Part shown: one piece after another, positions 40,767-48,156 of the stretch | Layout of the letters: each line of letters opens with the position of its first letter | How positions within the stretch are numbered: the stretch's first letter is position 1 | IMG/VR virus record: IMGVR_UViG_3300019926_000173 | Span: 1-52,605 of that record | DNA length: 52,605 bases | Direction: 5' to 3' (one strand) | Origin: a virus | Program-made: the position numbers and the translations under genes | Notes under the pieces: generated by a model | What the model was told of the DNA's origin: nothing | The model's input: only the letters and a program-made list of their open reading frames with translations | Databases searched by the model: none

Positions 40767-41044
40767 GAGACGATGAAATCGGAGACTCGCAAGGCGAGCG
40801 ACGCTTATCAGAGTCACCCTCGGGTGACGATGAAATCGAACTCAAACGTGGCGACGTCTTCAAGGACTCCGTTGAGTCCTTCCAGATCGTCGACATTCTC
40901 TCGTTCAACGAACTCGTGGTGACCAACCCACTTGTCAATCATCCACAGGACGCTAGTGCTGGAACGTGGAAAATCAAGAAAGACGAACTCAAAGAGGACC
41001 TCCGCAACGGTAACGTCGAACGAGCGGAACTCGAGGTCAAGTGA
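40763..41044 (+). CDS. Unknown 93-residue protein with embedded hairpin element
   Basis: MRDDEIGDSQGERRLSESPS then GDDEIELKRGDVFKDSVESF. The first 25 codons contain element D, and the sequence DDEI occurs on each side of it, consistent with insertion of 19 codons after codon 5 or so. The rest (FQIVDILSFNELVVTNPLVN, GTWKIKKDELKEDLRNG) is a compact beta/alpha domain. Confidence 0.65.
   Translation: MRDDEIGDSQGERRLSESPSGDDEIELKRGDVFKDSVESFQIVDILSFNELVVTNPLVNHPQDASAGTWKIKKDELKEDLRNGNVERAELEVK
40769..40838 (+). repeat. Paired-hairpin element D with 13-bp flanking direct repeats
   Basis: GACGATGAAATCG at 40769-40781 and again at 40826-40838 flank CTCGC-AAG-GCGAG (40786-40798), spacer CGACGCTTATCAGA (14 nt) and GTCACCC/GGGTGAC (40813-40828). 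The period of 57 bp keeps the reading frame. Confidence 0.85.
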
Positions 41045-41051
41045 GAAGCAG

Positions 41052-41261
41052 ATGACGTACCTCAAGAATTGCGACGTTGGCGACAGTGTCTCGTTCGAAG
41101 ATAGGAACGGTAGTTTCGTACTCGCAGACTACACACAGCCAACAAAGTACGGATACGGGATCTGGGTCATCACGACGCACAACGGCGAATACGTCGACCT
41201 CGTCGAGGACAGTGGTGGCCTGAGAATAGAAAAAGATCCGGTCGAGGTAGTACGGAAATGA
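41052..41261 (+). CDS. Unknown 69-residue protein
   Basis: From MTYLKNCDVGDSVSFEDRNG. All-beta pattern (SFVLADYTQPTKYGYGIWVI, EYVDLVEDSGG), like an SH3/KOW-type small barrel. Overlaps the next ATG by 4 nt. Confidence 0.6.
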   Translation: MTYLKNCDVGDSVSFEDRNGSFVLADYTQPTKYGYGIWVITTHNGEYVDLVEDSGGLRIEKDPVEVVRK

Positions 41262-41464
41262 CTGATGACACGCAACATCCGGAGGGATGCATGTGCGACA
41301 ACTGCCAACGATTCCGAGAGCGAGCTCGGATGAAAGAGAGCTACCCCGAAGAGCATCAGCGACTGAAGCACATCCGCGGGCAGGACAGTGAACCCGATCC
41401 GGTCCTCTCGAATATCTCAGACGGAATGAGAGAGCGCGAAGCACGGGCAGAAGGATACATATAA
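41258..41464 (+). CDS. Unknown 68-residue Cys-containing protein
   Basis: MTDDTQHPEGCMCDNCQRFR; C11, C13 and C16 form a partial zinc or redox motif, followed by helices (RARMKESYPEEHQRLKHIR). Overlaps with TAATG into the next gene. Confidence 0.6.
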   Translation: MTDDTQHPEGCMCDNCQRFRERARMKESYPEEHQRLKHIRGQDSEPDPVLSNISDGMREREARAEGYI

Positions 41465-41673
41465 TGACCCACAAAGATAGCGTCAACTACGAACCCTGCG
41501 AGAACTGTGGTGAACAGCACTTCAAACAACAGGTCATCCAGACTGAGGAAGTCAGAGTCGACGAAAACGGAGAGCCAGACGAATTCGTCCCGACAGGGAG
41601 TTTTCAGGTGCAGAGAATCTGGTGTGTCGAATGTGACGAACTCGTCTTCGATCAAATCAGCAATGAAGACTAA
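41464..41673 (+). CDS. Zinc-ribbon protein, 69 residues
   Basis: MTHKDSVNYEPCENCGEQHF; Cys 12, 15, 54 and 57 (CENC, CVEC) with a beta-hairpin between, a textbook zinc ribbon resembling transcription-factor ribbons. Overlaps the next gene's start by 11 nt. Confidence 0.8.
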   Translation: MTHKDSVNYEPCENCGEQHFKQQVIQTEEVRVDENGEPDEFVPTGSFQVQRIWCVECDELVFDQISNED

Positions 41674-41884
41674 AAGCTATACCGTCGAGACGTTGATCAC
41701 AATGTGGCAAGAGGGAGAAATTGGCGTCGAGGACGGTGAGATAGAGCCTGCTGACGAGCTCACGATAGAGGTCATCTTCCAGGGAAGCGACGGCAAGCTC
41801 TACCTCACGTACGACCTCCAAGACGACCTCGCAGGTCGAAGTGACACAGACCAACCGGGTCGGTTCAACATCTTCGACTACTAA
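41663..41884 (+). CDS. Unknown 73-residue protein
   Basis: MKTKSYTVETLITMWQEGEI, start within the preceding gene. Strands ELTIEVIFQGSDGKLYLTYD and an acidic end. TAATG overlap downstream. No family recognised. Confidence 0.6.
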   Translation: MKTKSYTVETLITMWQEGEIGVEDGEIEPADELTIEVIFQGSDGKLYLTYDLQDDLAGRSDTDQPGRFNIFDY

Positions 41885-42216
41885 TGACACTCGTTGCAAC
41901 CTGCACGAACTGCGAAGACCAGCACAGAGTCGGCGATCGACCAGCCCGAGGTGACACAACATGTTGCGGGACATCGTGTCCACAGTGTGACCACCCTGGA
42001 TACAGCTCAGAGGTGATCGACGAAGACGTCAAAAGCGAAGCCAGTAAGATCGAAGACGCACTCGAGGGCGTCGATGGGATCGGAACGAAGAACAAGCAGA
42101 ACGCGATCGACGCATTCGTCCGATACGACGACTTCGAGCGCGCCAGTGCGAGCAAACTGACCGATATTCGCGGGATCGGCTCGCAAACGGCTGAAAATAT
42201 TATCGACGCACGATAA
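41884..42216 (+). CDS. Zinc-binding protein with helix-hairpin-helix C-terminus
   Basis: 110 residues. Cys 7, 10, 27, 28, 32 and 35 (CTNC, CCGTSCPQC) form a zinc-ribbon region. Residues 52-110 contain two HhH units (IEDALEGVDGIGTKNKQNAI, ASKLTDIRGIGSQTAENIID) typical of non-specific DNA binding in repair or recombination proteins. Last gene of the 32228-42216 block. Likely a DNA-binding protein. Confidence 0.75.
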   Translation: MTLVATCTNCEDQHRVGDRPARGDTTCCGTSCPQCDHPGYSSEVIDEDVKSEASKIEDALEGVDGIGTKNKQNAIDAFVRYDDFERASASKLTDIRGIGSQTAENIIDAR

Positions 42217-42251
42217 TCCAATCACAGTCAGCAAGTAGGAACTAACTGAAT

Positions 42252-42285
42252 TGCGTTAGAGTAAAGTACGTCAAGTGCATATACA
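42252..42285 (+). promoter_or_regulatory. Promoter repeat, copy 2
   Basis: TGCGTTAGAGTAAAGTAC then GTCAAGTGCATATACA, matching the 32183-32215 repeat. It lies in the 87-nt gap before 42304 and probably starts a second long transcript. Confidence 0.6.
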
Positions 42286-42303
42286 GCAGTACCACAGTGA
42301 CTA

Positions 42304-42645
42304 ATGAGTAAACAACAGACACCAGTCAAAGACGAATCGGCGATTCAAGAACTCGGCGAGCACGAAGATCACCCGTCGCACCTCGACAAACACGGCTACG
42401 AAGTCGACGACGACATCCAGCAGGCAATCGAGAAACTCCGTAGCGGACTCCAGGTCGACCGAGCGATCTGTTGTTACTACGAAACGAAGCGCCTGCAGGT
42501 GTGGAGTCACGACAAGTACCTGCACGGCTCAATAGTGCGCGCAGCACGGTCAGCCGGATTCGAGCTCGACTTTGCACGGACTCGAACCTGGCTCAATGAA
42601 GACGTCGGCTACGCGGAGTTCGTTCCAACAGGAGATGAACAATGA
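42304..42645 (+). CDS. Unknown 113-residue protein
   Basis: MSKQQTPVKDESAIQELGEH. An acidic helix (DDDIQQAIEKLRSGLQVDRA) leads to a strand-rich region (ICCYYETKRLQVWSHDKYLH) and RAARSAGFELDFARTRTWL. It shares the MSKQQ opening with the 37313 protein. First gene after the second promoter repeat. Confidence 0.65.
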   Translation: MSKQQTPVKDESAIQELGEHEDHPSHLDKHGYEVDDDIQQAIEKLRSGLQVDRAICCYYETKRLQVWSHDKYLHGSIVRAARSAGFELDFARTRTWLNEDVGYAEFVPTGDEQ

Positions 42646-43067
42646 AAGCACAACAGCAAGATCCACGACCAGTCTGCGGAAGTTGTGGCGGAACGATGAG
42701 CGATGAGGACCGAGCCGAATGGTTCTGTCCCGGCTGTGCCGAGTACGCCAGAAACCTACCGACGATCCAACCACAGTCACCATCACATCCGACCTTCGAG
42801 CGACGGCTCACAGACGATCCAGAGCTGGCTACCGGATATCATCTGATCAGAAGCGACGTGAATGATGAATACGGCACCAGTCTCGGTACAATCGTCCAGT
42901 ACACGGATGGGGACGACGAATACCTAATCGAGACGAACCTCGATGAGCCGTTCAACGTAACACAGCGCTGGATCGACCACGAAACGCTGCTCGAGTTCCT
43001 CGTGACGCCCGATGGAATGAATCCACCACGCGCCAAATCAGACCAGCTCGTCCTCAGATTAGAATGA
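42642..43067 (+). CDS. Zinc-ribbon protein with C-terminal domain
   Basis: 141 residues, MKAQQQDPRPVCGSCGGTMS. Cys 12, 15, 29 and 32 (CGSC, CPGC) form an N-terminal ribbon; the remainder (TGYHLIRSDVNDEYGTSLGT, YLIETNLDEPFNVTQRWIDH) is an unknown strand-rich domain. ATGA overlaps at both ends. Confidence 0.75.
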   Translation: MKAQQQDPRPVCGSCGGTMSDEDRAEWFCPGCAEYARNLPTIQPQSPSHPTFERRLTDDPELATGYHLIRSDVNDEYGTSLGTIVQYTDGDDEYLIETNLDEPFNVTQRWIDHETLLEFLVTPDGMNPPRAKSDQLVLRLE

Positions 43068-43330
43068 CAGAATCTAAGCCTGCAAAGCAGGAGCCAGATT
43101 GCGGAAGCTCCGAAGGAGCGACCGAGACAGAAACTCACGACACGGAAGATCAGTGCATCGAAGCAGAAGCATTCCTCGGTGACGAGGCCGACGAGCCGGA
43201 GTTGATCGACGACGGTCAGGCGTTCACAGAGAAACGGACGTGCCCCGTCTGTGGCAGAGAGTGGGAGTACGTCTTCGACATGGTCGGACTCTGGAATCCG
43301 CGAGAGAAAGAGTACGAGTGGGAGAAGTAG
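43064..43330 (+). CDS. Acidic protein with CxxC and embedded hairpin element
   Basis: 88 residues. Codons 4-20 (SKPAKQEPDCGSSEGATE) are element C. Near the end, CPVCGREWEYVF has the first half of a zinc ribbon (Cys 60, 63); C13 and C31 may not complete it. Strongly acidic middle. Overlaps the previous gene. Confidence 0.6.
   Translation: MTESKPAKQEPDCGSSEGATETETHDTEDQCIEAEAFLGDEADEPELIDDGQAFTEKRTCPVCGREWEYVFDMVGLWNPREKEYEWEK
43066..43132 (+). repeat. Paired-hairpin element C
   Basis: CCTGC-AAA-GCAGG (43079-43091), 15-nt spacer AGCCAGATTGCGGAA, GCTCC-GAA-GGAGC (43107-43119), then GACCGAGACA. GACAGAA lies on each side (43066 and 43126), 60 bp apart, in frame. Confidence 0.8.
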
Positions 43331-43405
43331 AAGTCCAAGTCGGACTCTCTCAAGAGAGCGTCCGTACTGGAACTTGGAGTCGCCTGAAGGCTTCTCCGAG
43401 TACAA
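43331..43405 (+). repeat. Paired-hairpin element H
   Basis: A CTCTC/GAGAG hairpin (43347-43358), spacer CGTCCGTACTGGAA (14 nt) and a second hairpin GGAG..GCC-TGAA-GGC..CTCC (43376-43398). An outer TCCAAGT/ACTTGGA pairing (43334/43372) is also possible. Fills the leader of the 43411 gene. Confidence 0.65.
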
Positions 43406-43410
43406 GTCGC

Positions 43411-43611
43411 ATGGGAGAAACGTTCGAACACGAACAAGTCATTCAGACAGACCACGGCCAGTACGGTAGTGAGTGTGCGATCTGTGCTGAATCGACGTCG
43501 ATCACGTACCGTCTCGAGTCAGAAACGCACGCTGCAGACTGCTGTGGAGACTGCTTCGCAGGCTGGCTCGTCGAACACGGTGGCTCCGTCACGCTCGATC
43601 TGGACTACTAA
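43411..43611 (+). CDS. Zinc-binding 66-residue protein
   Basis: MGETFEHEQVIQTDHGQYGS; Cys 22/25 (CAIC) and 44/45/48 (CCGDC) form a zinc ribbon. It begins a few bases after hairpin element H, which may control its translation. The EHEQVIQTDH opening recalls the 51376 protein (MTTEHLIQTDYDE). Confidence 0.75.
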   Translation: MGETFEHEQVIQTDHGQYGSECAICAESTSITYRLESETHAADCCGDCFAGWLVEHGGSVTLDLDY

Positions 43612-43613
43612 AC

Positions 43614-43781
43614 ATGGAAAACGATAGAACCGAGATTTCGCTCAAGTGCCCGAACTGTGAAGAAAAACACGGCCACATCGTCTACGAGCCGGCACCGGTC
43701 GATACGTTCGGAACGACGTGTCCGGACTGCAGTGAATTCAGCAAGCACGAAGTAACCGGACGGATCGACTCACATTCATGA
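43614..43781 (+). CDS. 55-residue zinc-ribbon protein
   Basis: MENDRTEISLKCPNCEEKHG; Cys 12, 15, 36 and 39 (CPNC, CPDC). Starts two bases after the preceding stop. Overlaps a 14-codon frame (MMRVVALQKLQRSD, 43778-43822) that runs through element E. Confidence 0.8.
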   Translation: MENDRTEISLKCPNCEEKHGHIVYEPAPVDTFGTTCPDCSEFSKHEVTGRIDSHS

Positions 43782-43785
43782 TGAG

Positions 43786-43830
43786 AGTGGTCGCATTGCA
43801 GAAGCTCCAAAGGAGCGACTGAATCTGGTG
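43786..43830 (+). repeat. Paired-hairpin element E, right half
   Basis: GTCGCATTGCAGAA (14-nt spacer) then GCTCC-AAA-GGAGC and GACTGAATCT, closely like element C. The left hairpin is weak or lost. Sits directly before the 43834 gene. Confidence 0.65.
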
Positions 43831-43833
43831 ACA

Positions 43834-44310
43834 ATGGCAACAAAACCAGCACTACACCGATACGCCGATCGAATGAAAAGTGGCGAAGTCATCGTTGGAT
43901 CCAACCACGATGATTTCCACTTCAACGCACAAGAAAAAGATCGGTACGACGTCCGAAAATTCAGCGTCACACAACGGTCACGAAATGTCGAAAATACAGG
44001 ACAGATACAACCTGTCTACTACATGGTCGGGCGCGTGGACATGGAAGACGTCGTTCGGAAGTTCCTCGAAGTGAACGAGACGTGGGCCGAGGTGAACTAC
44101 AAGTTCAGCATCACACAGATGTTCGGCAACATCAGTCAGGACGCAAAAGACGCGTGGAAGAACGTCTGCCACGAGTTCGACTGTCGGACGAGAGACTACA
44201 CCAGCGACGGTGGTGAGGGAAAAGACGACGATCGGAACGACTGTGGGCTGTGTGGCGCCGAAAACGTCGACCTCTCGTCACACCTCAGAAACAGCTGCCC
44301 GGAGAAATAG
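43834..44310 (+). CDS. 158-residue protein with C-terminal zinc finger
   Basis: ATG at 43834 (a GTG two codons upstream is also in frame): MATKPALHRYADRMKSGEVI. The basic, aromatic N-terminal part (QEKDRYDVRKFSVTQRSRNV, MVGRVDMEDVVRKFLEVNET) is followed by CHEFDC and a finger CGLCGAENVDLSSHLRNSC with a C2HC pattern. May bind nucleic acid. No family recognised. Confidence 0.7.
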   Translation: MATKPALHRYADRMKSGEVIVGSNHDDFHFNAQEKDRYDVRKFSVTQRSRNVENTGQIQPVYYMVGRVDMEDVVRKFLEVNETWAEVNYKFSITQMFGNISQDAKDAWKNVCHEFDCRTRDYTSDGGEGKDDDRNDCGLCGAENVDLSSHLRNSCPEK

Positions 44311-44315
44311 AACAA

Positions 44316-44561
44316 ATGAAACAACCACTCGACAACATCGACGACGAACTGGCCGATCTCGATACGGTCGAAGATGCCAGAATAGACACAGTCAATCAAG
44401 AGCTAGAAATCGAAATCGAACTGGAGAATAGTTCGTGGGGAATCCCAGGTGAGATCTACGAAGCAATGTACAAGAATCGAATCGTCATCATTGACGTCAG
44501 CCACGTCAGCGAAGACGGATTCACTGCGTACTGCGTACACGCAACGGAGGCATTCAAATGA
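44316..44561 (+). CDS. Unknown 81-residue acidic protein
   Basis: MKQPLDNIDDELADLDTVED. Highly acidic first half (TVNQELEIEIELENSSWGIP) then strand RIVIIDVSHVSEDGFTAYCV. Overlaps the next gene at ATGA. Confidence 0.6.
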   Translation: MKQPLDNIDDELADLDTVEDARIDTVNQELEIEIELENSSWGIPGEIYEAMYKNRIVIIDVSHVSEDGFTAYCVHATEAFK

Positions 44562-45064
44562 ACTGCCAAGTATGCGACTTCGATAATACACCAGCACCAG
44601 GCGGACAAGCACCAACGCACTGCGAAGGATGTGGGACCAGAATCGGGGGCGGGGACAAGCCGTTCCCCGGTATCCGAGTCGATCCGGATGGCCACCCCGA
44701 GCACGATCGGACAGACCCAGTCGTGGTCTGCGCATCGCATAGCGATGGCAGTACTGTGGAAGTCTCCGAAGGAGACGCCCAAGTCGACGACGAACTACGA
44801 AACCAGTTCCCACACAGTGAGGTCGACGACGTCCTCGTGATCATCAAAGCGACCTATCACTGGGGACGTGGCATCGGAATGGAGCCAGACGGCTACATGA
44901 CCGACGAGCGCGTCACTGTCGAAGAGACAGAAGAACCCTGCGAGCAGTGTGGCAACGACGAAATCCGTGCATCGTACAGTCAAGACGGAGCCGGCATTGC
45001 AGGCGCCTACACGGCGACGTGTACGCGCTGTGACTACGTCCGGACGAAGGAACACTGGGCATGA
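44558..45064 (+). CDS. Double zinc-ribbon protein with embedded hairpin element
   Basis: 168 residues. N-terminal ribbon Cys 3, 6, 22 and 25 (CQVC, CEGC); C-terminal ribbon CEQCGNDEIRASYSQ ending TCTRCDYV, a TFIIS-like layout. Between them is a beta-rich domain that contains element F (codons 58-78, ASHSDGSTVEVSEGDAQVDD). The first ribbon opens MNCQVCDFDNTPAPGGQAPT. Probably nucleic-acid associated. Confidence 0.75.
   Translation: MNCQVCDFDNTPAPGGQAPTHCEGCGTRIGGGDKPFPGIRVDPDGHPEHDRTDPVVVCASHSDGSTVEVSEGDAQVDDELRNQFPHSEVDDVLVIIKATYHWGRGIGMEPDGYMTDERVTVEETEEPCEQCGNDEIRASYSQDGAGIAGAYTATCTRCDYVRTKEHWA
44719..44787 (+). repeat. Paired-hairpin element F inside a gene
   Basis: CATCGC-ATA-GCGATG (44733-44747), spacer GCAGTACTGTGGAA (14 nt), GTCTCC-GAA-GGAGAC (44762-44776). 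AGTCG occurs on each side 63 bp apart. It is translated through without a stop. Confidence 0.8.
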
Positions 45065-45156
45065 AATTCAACTGTAGCAATTGCGGGTTCGAACTGAATC
45101 CGGCCAAAGACGGCGAGAACTGCCCCGTGTGCGGATACAACCCATACAGAGAGTGA
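45061..45156 (+). CDS. 31-residue zinc-ribbon peptide
   Basis: MKFNCSNCGFELNPAKDGEN then CPVCGYNPYRE: Cys 5, 8, 21 and 24, a minimal zinc ribbon. ATGA overlap with the upstream ribbon protein suggests a functional pair. Confidence 0.75.
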   Translation: MKFNCSNCGFELNPAKDGENCPVCGYNPYRE

Positions 45157-45163
45157 GATACAC

Positions 45164-45418
45164 ATGACAGATTCAATCGAAGACGACGACCTGTACAACA
45201 TGACTGGGGCATTCTTCCCCTGTGGAATGAATAACACCGATGTCACAAGAAACCTCGAAATCCGGCTCTTCCACGAAGATAGAAATCCTGGGCTCGACAC
45301 GGAAGTGATCGCACTCAACGGGACTGATGCTCGAGGAGAAGATATCGACATCGTCCTGGAACGTGACCAGATCGAAGCAATCGTCTCGTTCATCGACCAG
45401 ACGAAAGAACTCTACTAA
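45164..45418 (+). CDS. Unknown 84-residue protein
   Basis: MTDSIEDDDLYNMTGAFFPC. Strands NLEIRLFHEDRNPGLDTEVI and EDIDIVLERDQIEAIVSFID; acidic. One base separates it from the next start. No family recognised. Confidence 0.65.
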   Translation: MTDSIEDDDLYNMTGAFFPCGMNNTDVTRNLEIRLFHEDRNPGLDTEVIALNGTDARGEDIDIVLERDQIEAIVSFIDQTKELY

Positions 45419-45419
45419 C

Positions 45420-45725
45420 ATGGCAACAACAGATAAATCCAGACTCATCGACCGAGTCGTCGACACGGCAAAACGAATCGAAGCGATGGAGGACCCTGAC
45501 GAACTCGACGTCCTCGAAGTAACCGTTGATGCAAGCCTCGATGGGACTGCACGAGCATTTACTGCAGTCTTGACGACCGGTGGTCCGCAGATCGAAGTGA
45601 ACGTCTCGAAGGGAACTGTGACGGGCTACTGGGCCAGTGAGCGACATACGACCCACGTCGACAACGACGACGTCCTCGATGCACTCGAATTCAGATACCA
45701 GGGACTGTGGGAGGCCAATCAATAA
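45420..45725 (+). CDS. Unknown 101-residue protein
   Basis: MATTDKSRLIDRVVDTAKRI. Helix then beta-meander (DVLEVTVDASLDGTARAFTA, QIEVNVSKGTVTGYWASERH) and a C-terminal helix (VLDALEFRYQGLWEAN). TAATG overlap downstream. No family recognised. Confidence 0.65.
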   Translation: MATTDKSRLIDRVVDTAKRIEAMEDPDELDVLEVTVDASLDGTARAFTAVLTTGGPQIEVNVSKGTVTGYWASERHTTHVDNDDVLDALEFRYQGLWEANQ

Positions 45726-46063
45726 TGGCGATCCTCTGCATCATCAAGACGCACAAAGACTTCCTTCGGATCACGACGAGTCACAACCAGCAGAGCTCAC
45801 GCGTCTACTGTCAGCGGTTCAGCAAGGAGAATGGCTGGGTCGACCTCGAACGGTCGCCTCGAACAAAGACCATCTTCCAGGAAGCACGGCGAATGGTCGA
45901 CCATCTCGAGCGCGTCTACGAACGACAGATCCGAGAAATCGTCCCGTACGAATCGATGGGACCAGCAACGGAGCAACATATCAGAGAACGACTGAGGCTC
46001 GGCGATCGTGAAGCTGACCCGGAGATCGACATGACAGAGATTGAACCACCGACGGACAAATAA
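45725..46063 (+). CDS. Unknown 112-residue protein
   Basis: MAILCIIKTHKDFLRITTSH. Strand-rich N-terminus (RVYCQRFSKENGWVDLERSP) then a long helix (QEARRMVDHLERVYERQIRE). Less acidic than its neighbours. TAATG overlap into the next gene. Confidence 0.65.
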   Translation: MAILCIIKTHKDFLRITTSHNQQSSRVYCQRFSKENGWVDLERSPRTKTIFQEARRMVDHLERVYERQIREIVPYESMGPATEQHIRERLRLGDREADPEIDMTEIEPPTDK

Positions 46064-46338
46064 TGGAATCAGATACTGAATACTGGGTCGAACAACTCTC
46101 AGCATTCATCGACCAGTACGCAGCAGAAGTCCACGAAGAAACGGATAGTGAGGCTACAATCACCGCTGAGATCGGAGGCAAACAGGTAGTCATTCAGACA
46201 TGGGGACAGACTCGACGCGAAAGAGCACAGTTCATCAACAAACTCGAGACGTGTGGATTCAGAGTCAATTCGATGTGCGGTTCGCCAGTGATCAGGATCG
46301 ACGCAACAGCAGAGAAACTAGAGCATAGTTACGCATGA
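46063..46338 (+). CDS. Unknown 91-residue protein
   Basis: MESDTEYWVEQLSAFIDQYA. Helix, then EATITAEIGGKQVVIQTWGQ, helix RRERAQFINKLETCGFRVNS and strand GSPVIRIDATAE: an alpha/beta sandwich. ATGA overlap downstream. No family recognised. Confidence 0.65.
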   Translation: MESDTEYWVEQLSAFIDQYAAEVHEETDSEATITAEIGGKQVVIQTWGQTRRERAQFINKLETCGFRVNSMCGSPVIRIDATAEKLEHSYA

Positions 46339-46526
46339 GCAAAGCAGCAAACGGAGACAACGATCTGTCCCAGTTCGTCCCCCAGGGCGAGATCGTCTTC
46401 ATAACGGACGCCGATGACGAGTTCGTCGAAATGGTGCAGGATGCACTCGACGAGTACCCCGGAATCAAGATACAGATCGTGGAAAACTCGACTGGGACGC
46501 ATTACATCATCAACCAGGCAGCATGA
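46335..46526 (+). CDS. Unknown 63-residue protein
   Basis: MSKAANGDNDLSQFVPQGEI. Strand IVFITDADDEFVEMVQDALD followed by GIKIQIVENSTGTHYIINQA, a beta-alpha-beta unit. ATGA overlap downstream. Confidence 0.65.
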   Translation: MSKAANGDNDLSQFVPQGEIVFITDADDEFVEMVQDALDEYPGIKIQIVENSTGTHYIINQAA

Positions 46527-46864
46527 AAACACCAAACCTCGACGATATCGAAATCGAACGATCACAAGAGATCGGCGAGACGATCAAGCAACTCGAACTC
46601 GGAGACGGCATCAAAGCAACGAACAACCAGCTTGATCGGTACATCCTCGGCGTCGTCGTCGAAAAAGTGGATCGGCCAAACGATAAGCGGTTCTACAAGG
46701 CAATCGTCGAACAGCCAGACGAGAAGCTCGTCGAGATCCACGCCAACTGGCGAGACATTCCACTGAGTCACGACGACAAAGAGACGCCATTCACTGGATT
46801 ACTGATCGAACCGTTCGACAATACAGCACCAGCTGTGACAGATATCGAGATACTGAACAAATGA
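46523..46864 (+). CDS. Unknown 113-residue protein
   Basis: MKTPNLDDIEIERSQEIGET. A small barrel-like region (LGDGIKA.., YILGVVVEKVDRPNDKRFYK, KLVEIHANWRDIPLSH) and FTGLLIEPFDN. Overlaps the next zinc protein at ATGA. No family recognised. Confidence 0.65.
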   Translation: MKTPNLDDIEIERSQEIGETIKQLELGDGIKATNNQLDRYILGVVVEKVDRPNDKRFYKAIVEQPDEKLVEIHANWRDIPLSHDDKETPFTGLLIEPFDNTAPAVTDIEILNK

Positions 46865-47103
46865 CAGGAAACAAATCAGGCAGCAAATTGGTCGCGATCG
46901 AAGCAGGAGACCTCATCAGCGACGGTCGGGACAACTGGAAAGTCCAAGCAGTGGACGGTCCAGCCGTGTCAGACGACGAGATCGTGGTAGAGCGCTACGA
47001 CGGTCACAGCGAGTTGACCAAGCACGAGTACATAGCACAGTGCGACTGTGGAATGCTCGTGTTCGGAGATGGGCCGTGTTACGGCTGCTACAAGATATCC
47101 TGA
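46861..47103 (+). CDS. 80-residue protein with C-terminal zinc knuckle
   Basis: MTGNKSGSKLVAIEAGDLIS. A beta-rich domain (NWKVQAVDGPAVSDDEIVVE) ends in CDCGMLVFGDGPCYGC (Cys 61, 63, 73, 76). Likely metal-stabilised adaptor. Confidence 0.7.
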   Translation: MTGNKSGSKLVAIEAGDLISDGRDNWKVQAVDGPAVSDDEIVVERYDGHSELTKHEYIAQCDCGMLVFGDGPCYGCYKIS

Positions 47104-47116
47104 GTGGATAAGTACC

Positions 47117-47503
47117 ATGACAGACGACACAATCGAAGTTCCACGAGACGCACTTGTACAGCGCACGATTGATATCGCCCTCGAGGTCGGCCAGTACGAC
47201 GACTTCCGAGTCCCGGACGACTGTGACGACTGGTCGCTCAAAGACATGGACGTCGACTACGTCACGACAGACGGCTCGACAGTCATCGTTGAAGGACTAG
47301 TCGAAGGGTCAGTCACGACAAAGGTCGCCTCAGCACGATATAATCCGCCAGGAAAAGCGCATCCAGCCGAATACGAGCGCCACGACGTCCCAATCGATAT
47401 CTCGATTCGGTGGGACCTCGAAAAGTTCGCGAAAGTCGGCGAGATCAAGCTGTACGCACAGGCGCGAAAGGATCCAAGTGAACCGCCAGCACCAGACATC
47501 TAA
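47117..47503 (+). CDS. Unknown 128-residue protein
   Basis: ATG at 47117, MTDDTIEVPRDALVQRTIDI. Helix ALEVGQYDDFRVPDDCDDWS, strands DVDYVTTDGSTVIVEGLVEG and SVTTKVASARYNPP, ending in a Pro-rich SEPPAPDI. No family recognised. Confidence 0.65.
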   Translation: MTDDTIEVPRDALVQRTIDIALEVGQYDDFRVPDDCDDWSLKDMDVDYVTTDGSTVIVEGLVEGSVTTKVASARYNPPGKAHPAEYERHDVPIDISIRWDLEKFAKVGEIKLYAQARKDPSEPPAPDI

Positions 47504-47507
47504 TACA

Positions 47508-47705
47508 ATGGTAGACGAATCAGACCCAGACGGAACGACGGTACTCCAATCGCACGGACACATCAGCTTCGATGCAACCTGCCCGGATGCATTCCGGCAG
47601 CTCGTCCGAGATACACTCAACGAGAGTGAATTCATCCGAATGACTGAGTCAGAAGCAGAAAGTAACGACCTGCTCGTCATCAACGAAGTTTACCAGGACG
47701 AATAA
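47508..47705 (+). CDS. Unknown 65-residue protein
   Basis: MVDESDPDGTTVLQSHGHIS. Acidic, with strand HGHISFDATCPDAFRQLVRD and LLVINEVYQDE. Four bases separate it from the next start. No family recognised. Confidence 0.6.
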   Translation: MVDESDPDGTTVLQSHGHISFDATCPDAFRQLVRDTLNESEFIRMTESEAESNDLLVINEVYQDE

Positions 47706-47709
47706 CACA

Positions 47710-48156
47710 ATGTCAAGCAATTCATACACCCACGACGACCCGACGTTGAGCGGACTCGACGACCTCGCAGCCAACATGCCAGTCACCGACACCGACGCAC
47801 TGGAGAAGATTACGCAACCGCTTACTATCGGCAAACCGCCGGAGTGGTGGCTCGACGAGGTTGGCGCAGACATGGAAACCGGCGAACCAGCACTCGCATT
47901 CGCTGGGACTCGAGAACAGACTCGCGTCTCGAACGAAGACGTCGAGCGCAACCAGATGGCCGTCCTCGACACGGTCAAAGACGACTACTGGGACGACGTC
48001 GATGCAATGATCGCGCCCGACGAGCTCGAGGTCGGCGAATGCCAGCACTTCGGCAACGTCGAACTCACGTTCAAGCGAATCGACGGCTGGGCGCTGACTC
48101 GCTACGAAATCAGCCTCTTCGACGAGGTAGTGACCGAGGAATTCGTCCAAGAATGA
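47710..48156 (+). CDS. Unknown 148-residue protein
   Basis: MSSNSYTHDDPTLSGLDDLA. Acidic N-terminal region, then TIGKPPEWWLDEVGADMETG, RNQMAVLDTVKDDYWDDVDA and a beta C-terminus (NVELTFKRIDGWALTRYEIS). Overlaps the Mom-like gene by 4 nt, so the two are probably translated together. Confidence 0.65.
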   Translation: MSSNSYTHDDPTLSGLDDLAANMPVTDTDALEKITQPLTIGKPPEWWLDEVGADMETGEPALAFAGTREQTRVSNEDVERNQMAVLDTVKDDYWDDVDAMIAPDELEVGECQHFGNVELTFKRIDGWALTRYEISLFDEVVTEEFVQE

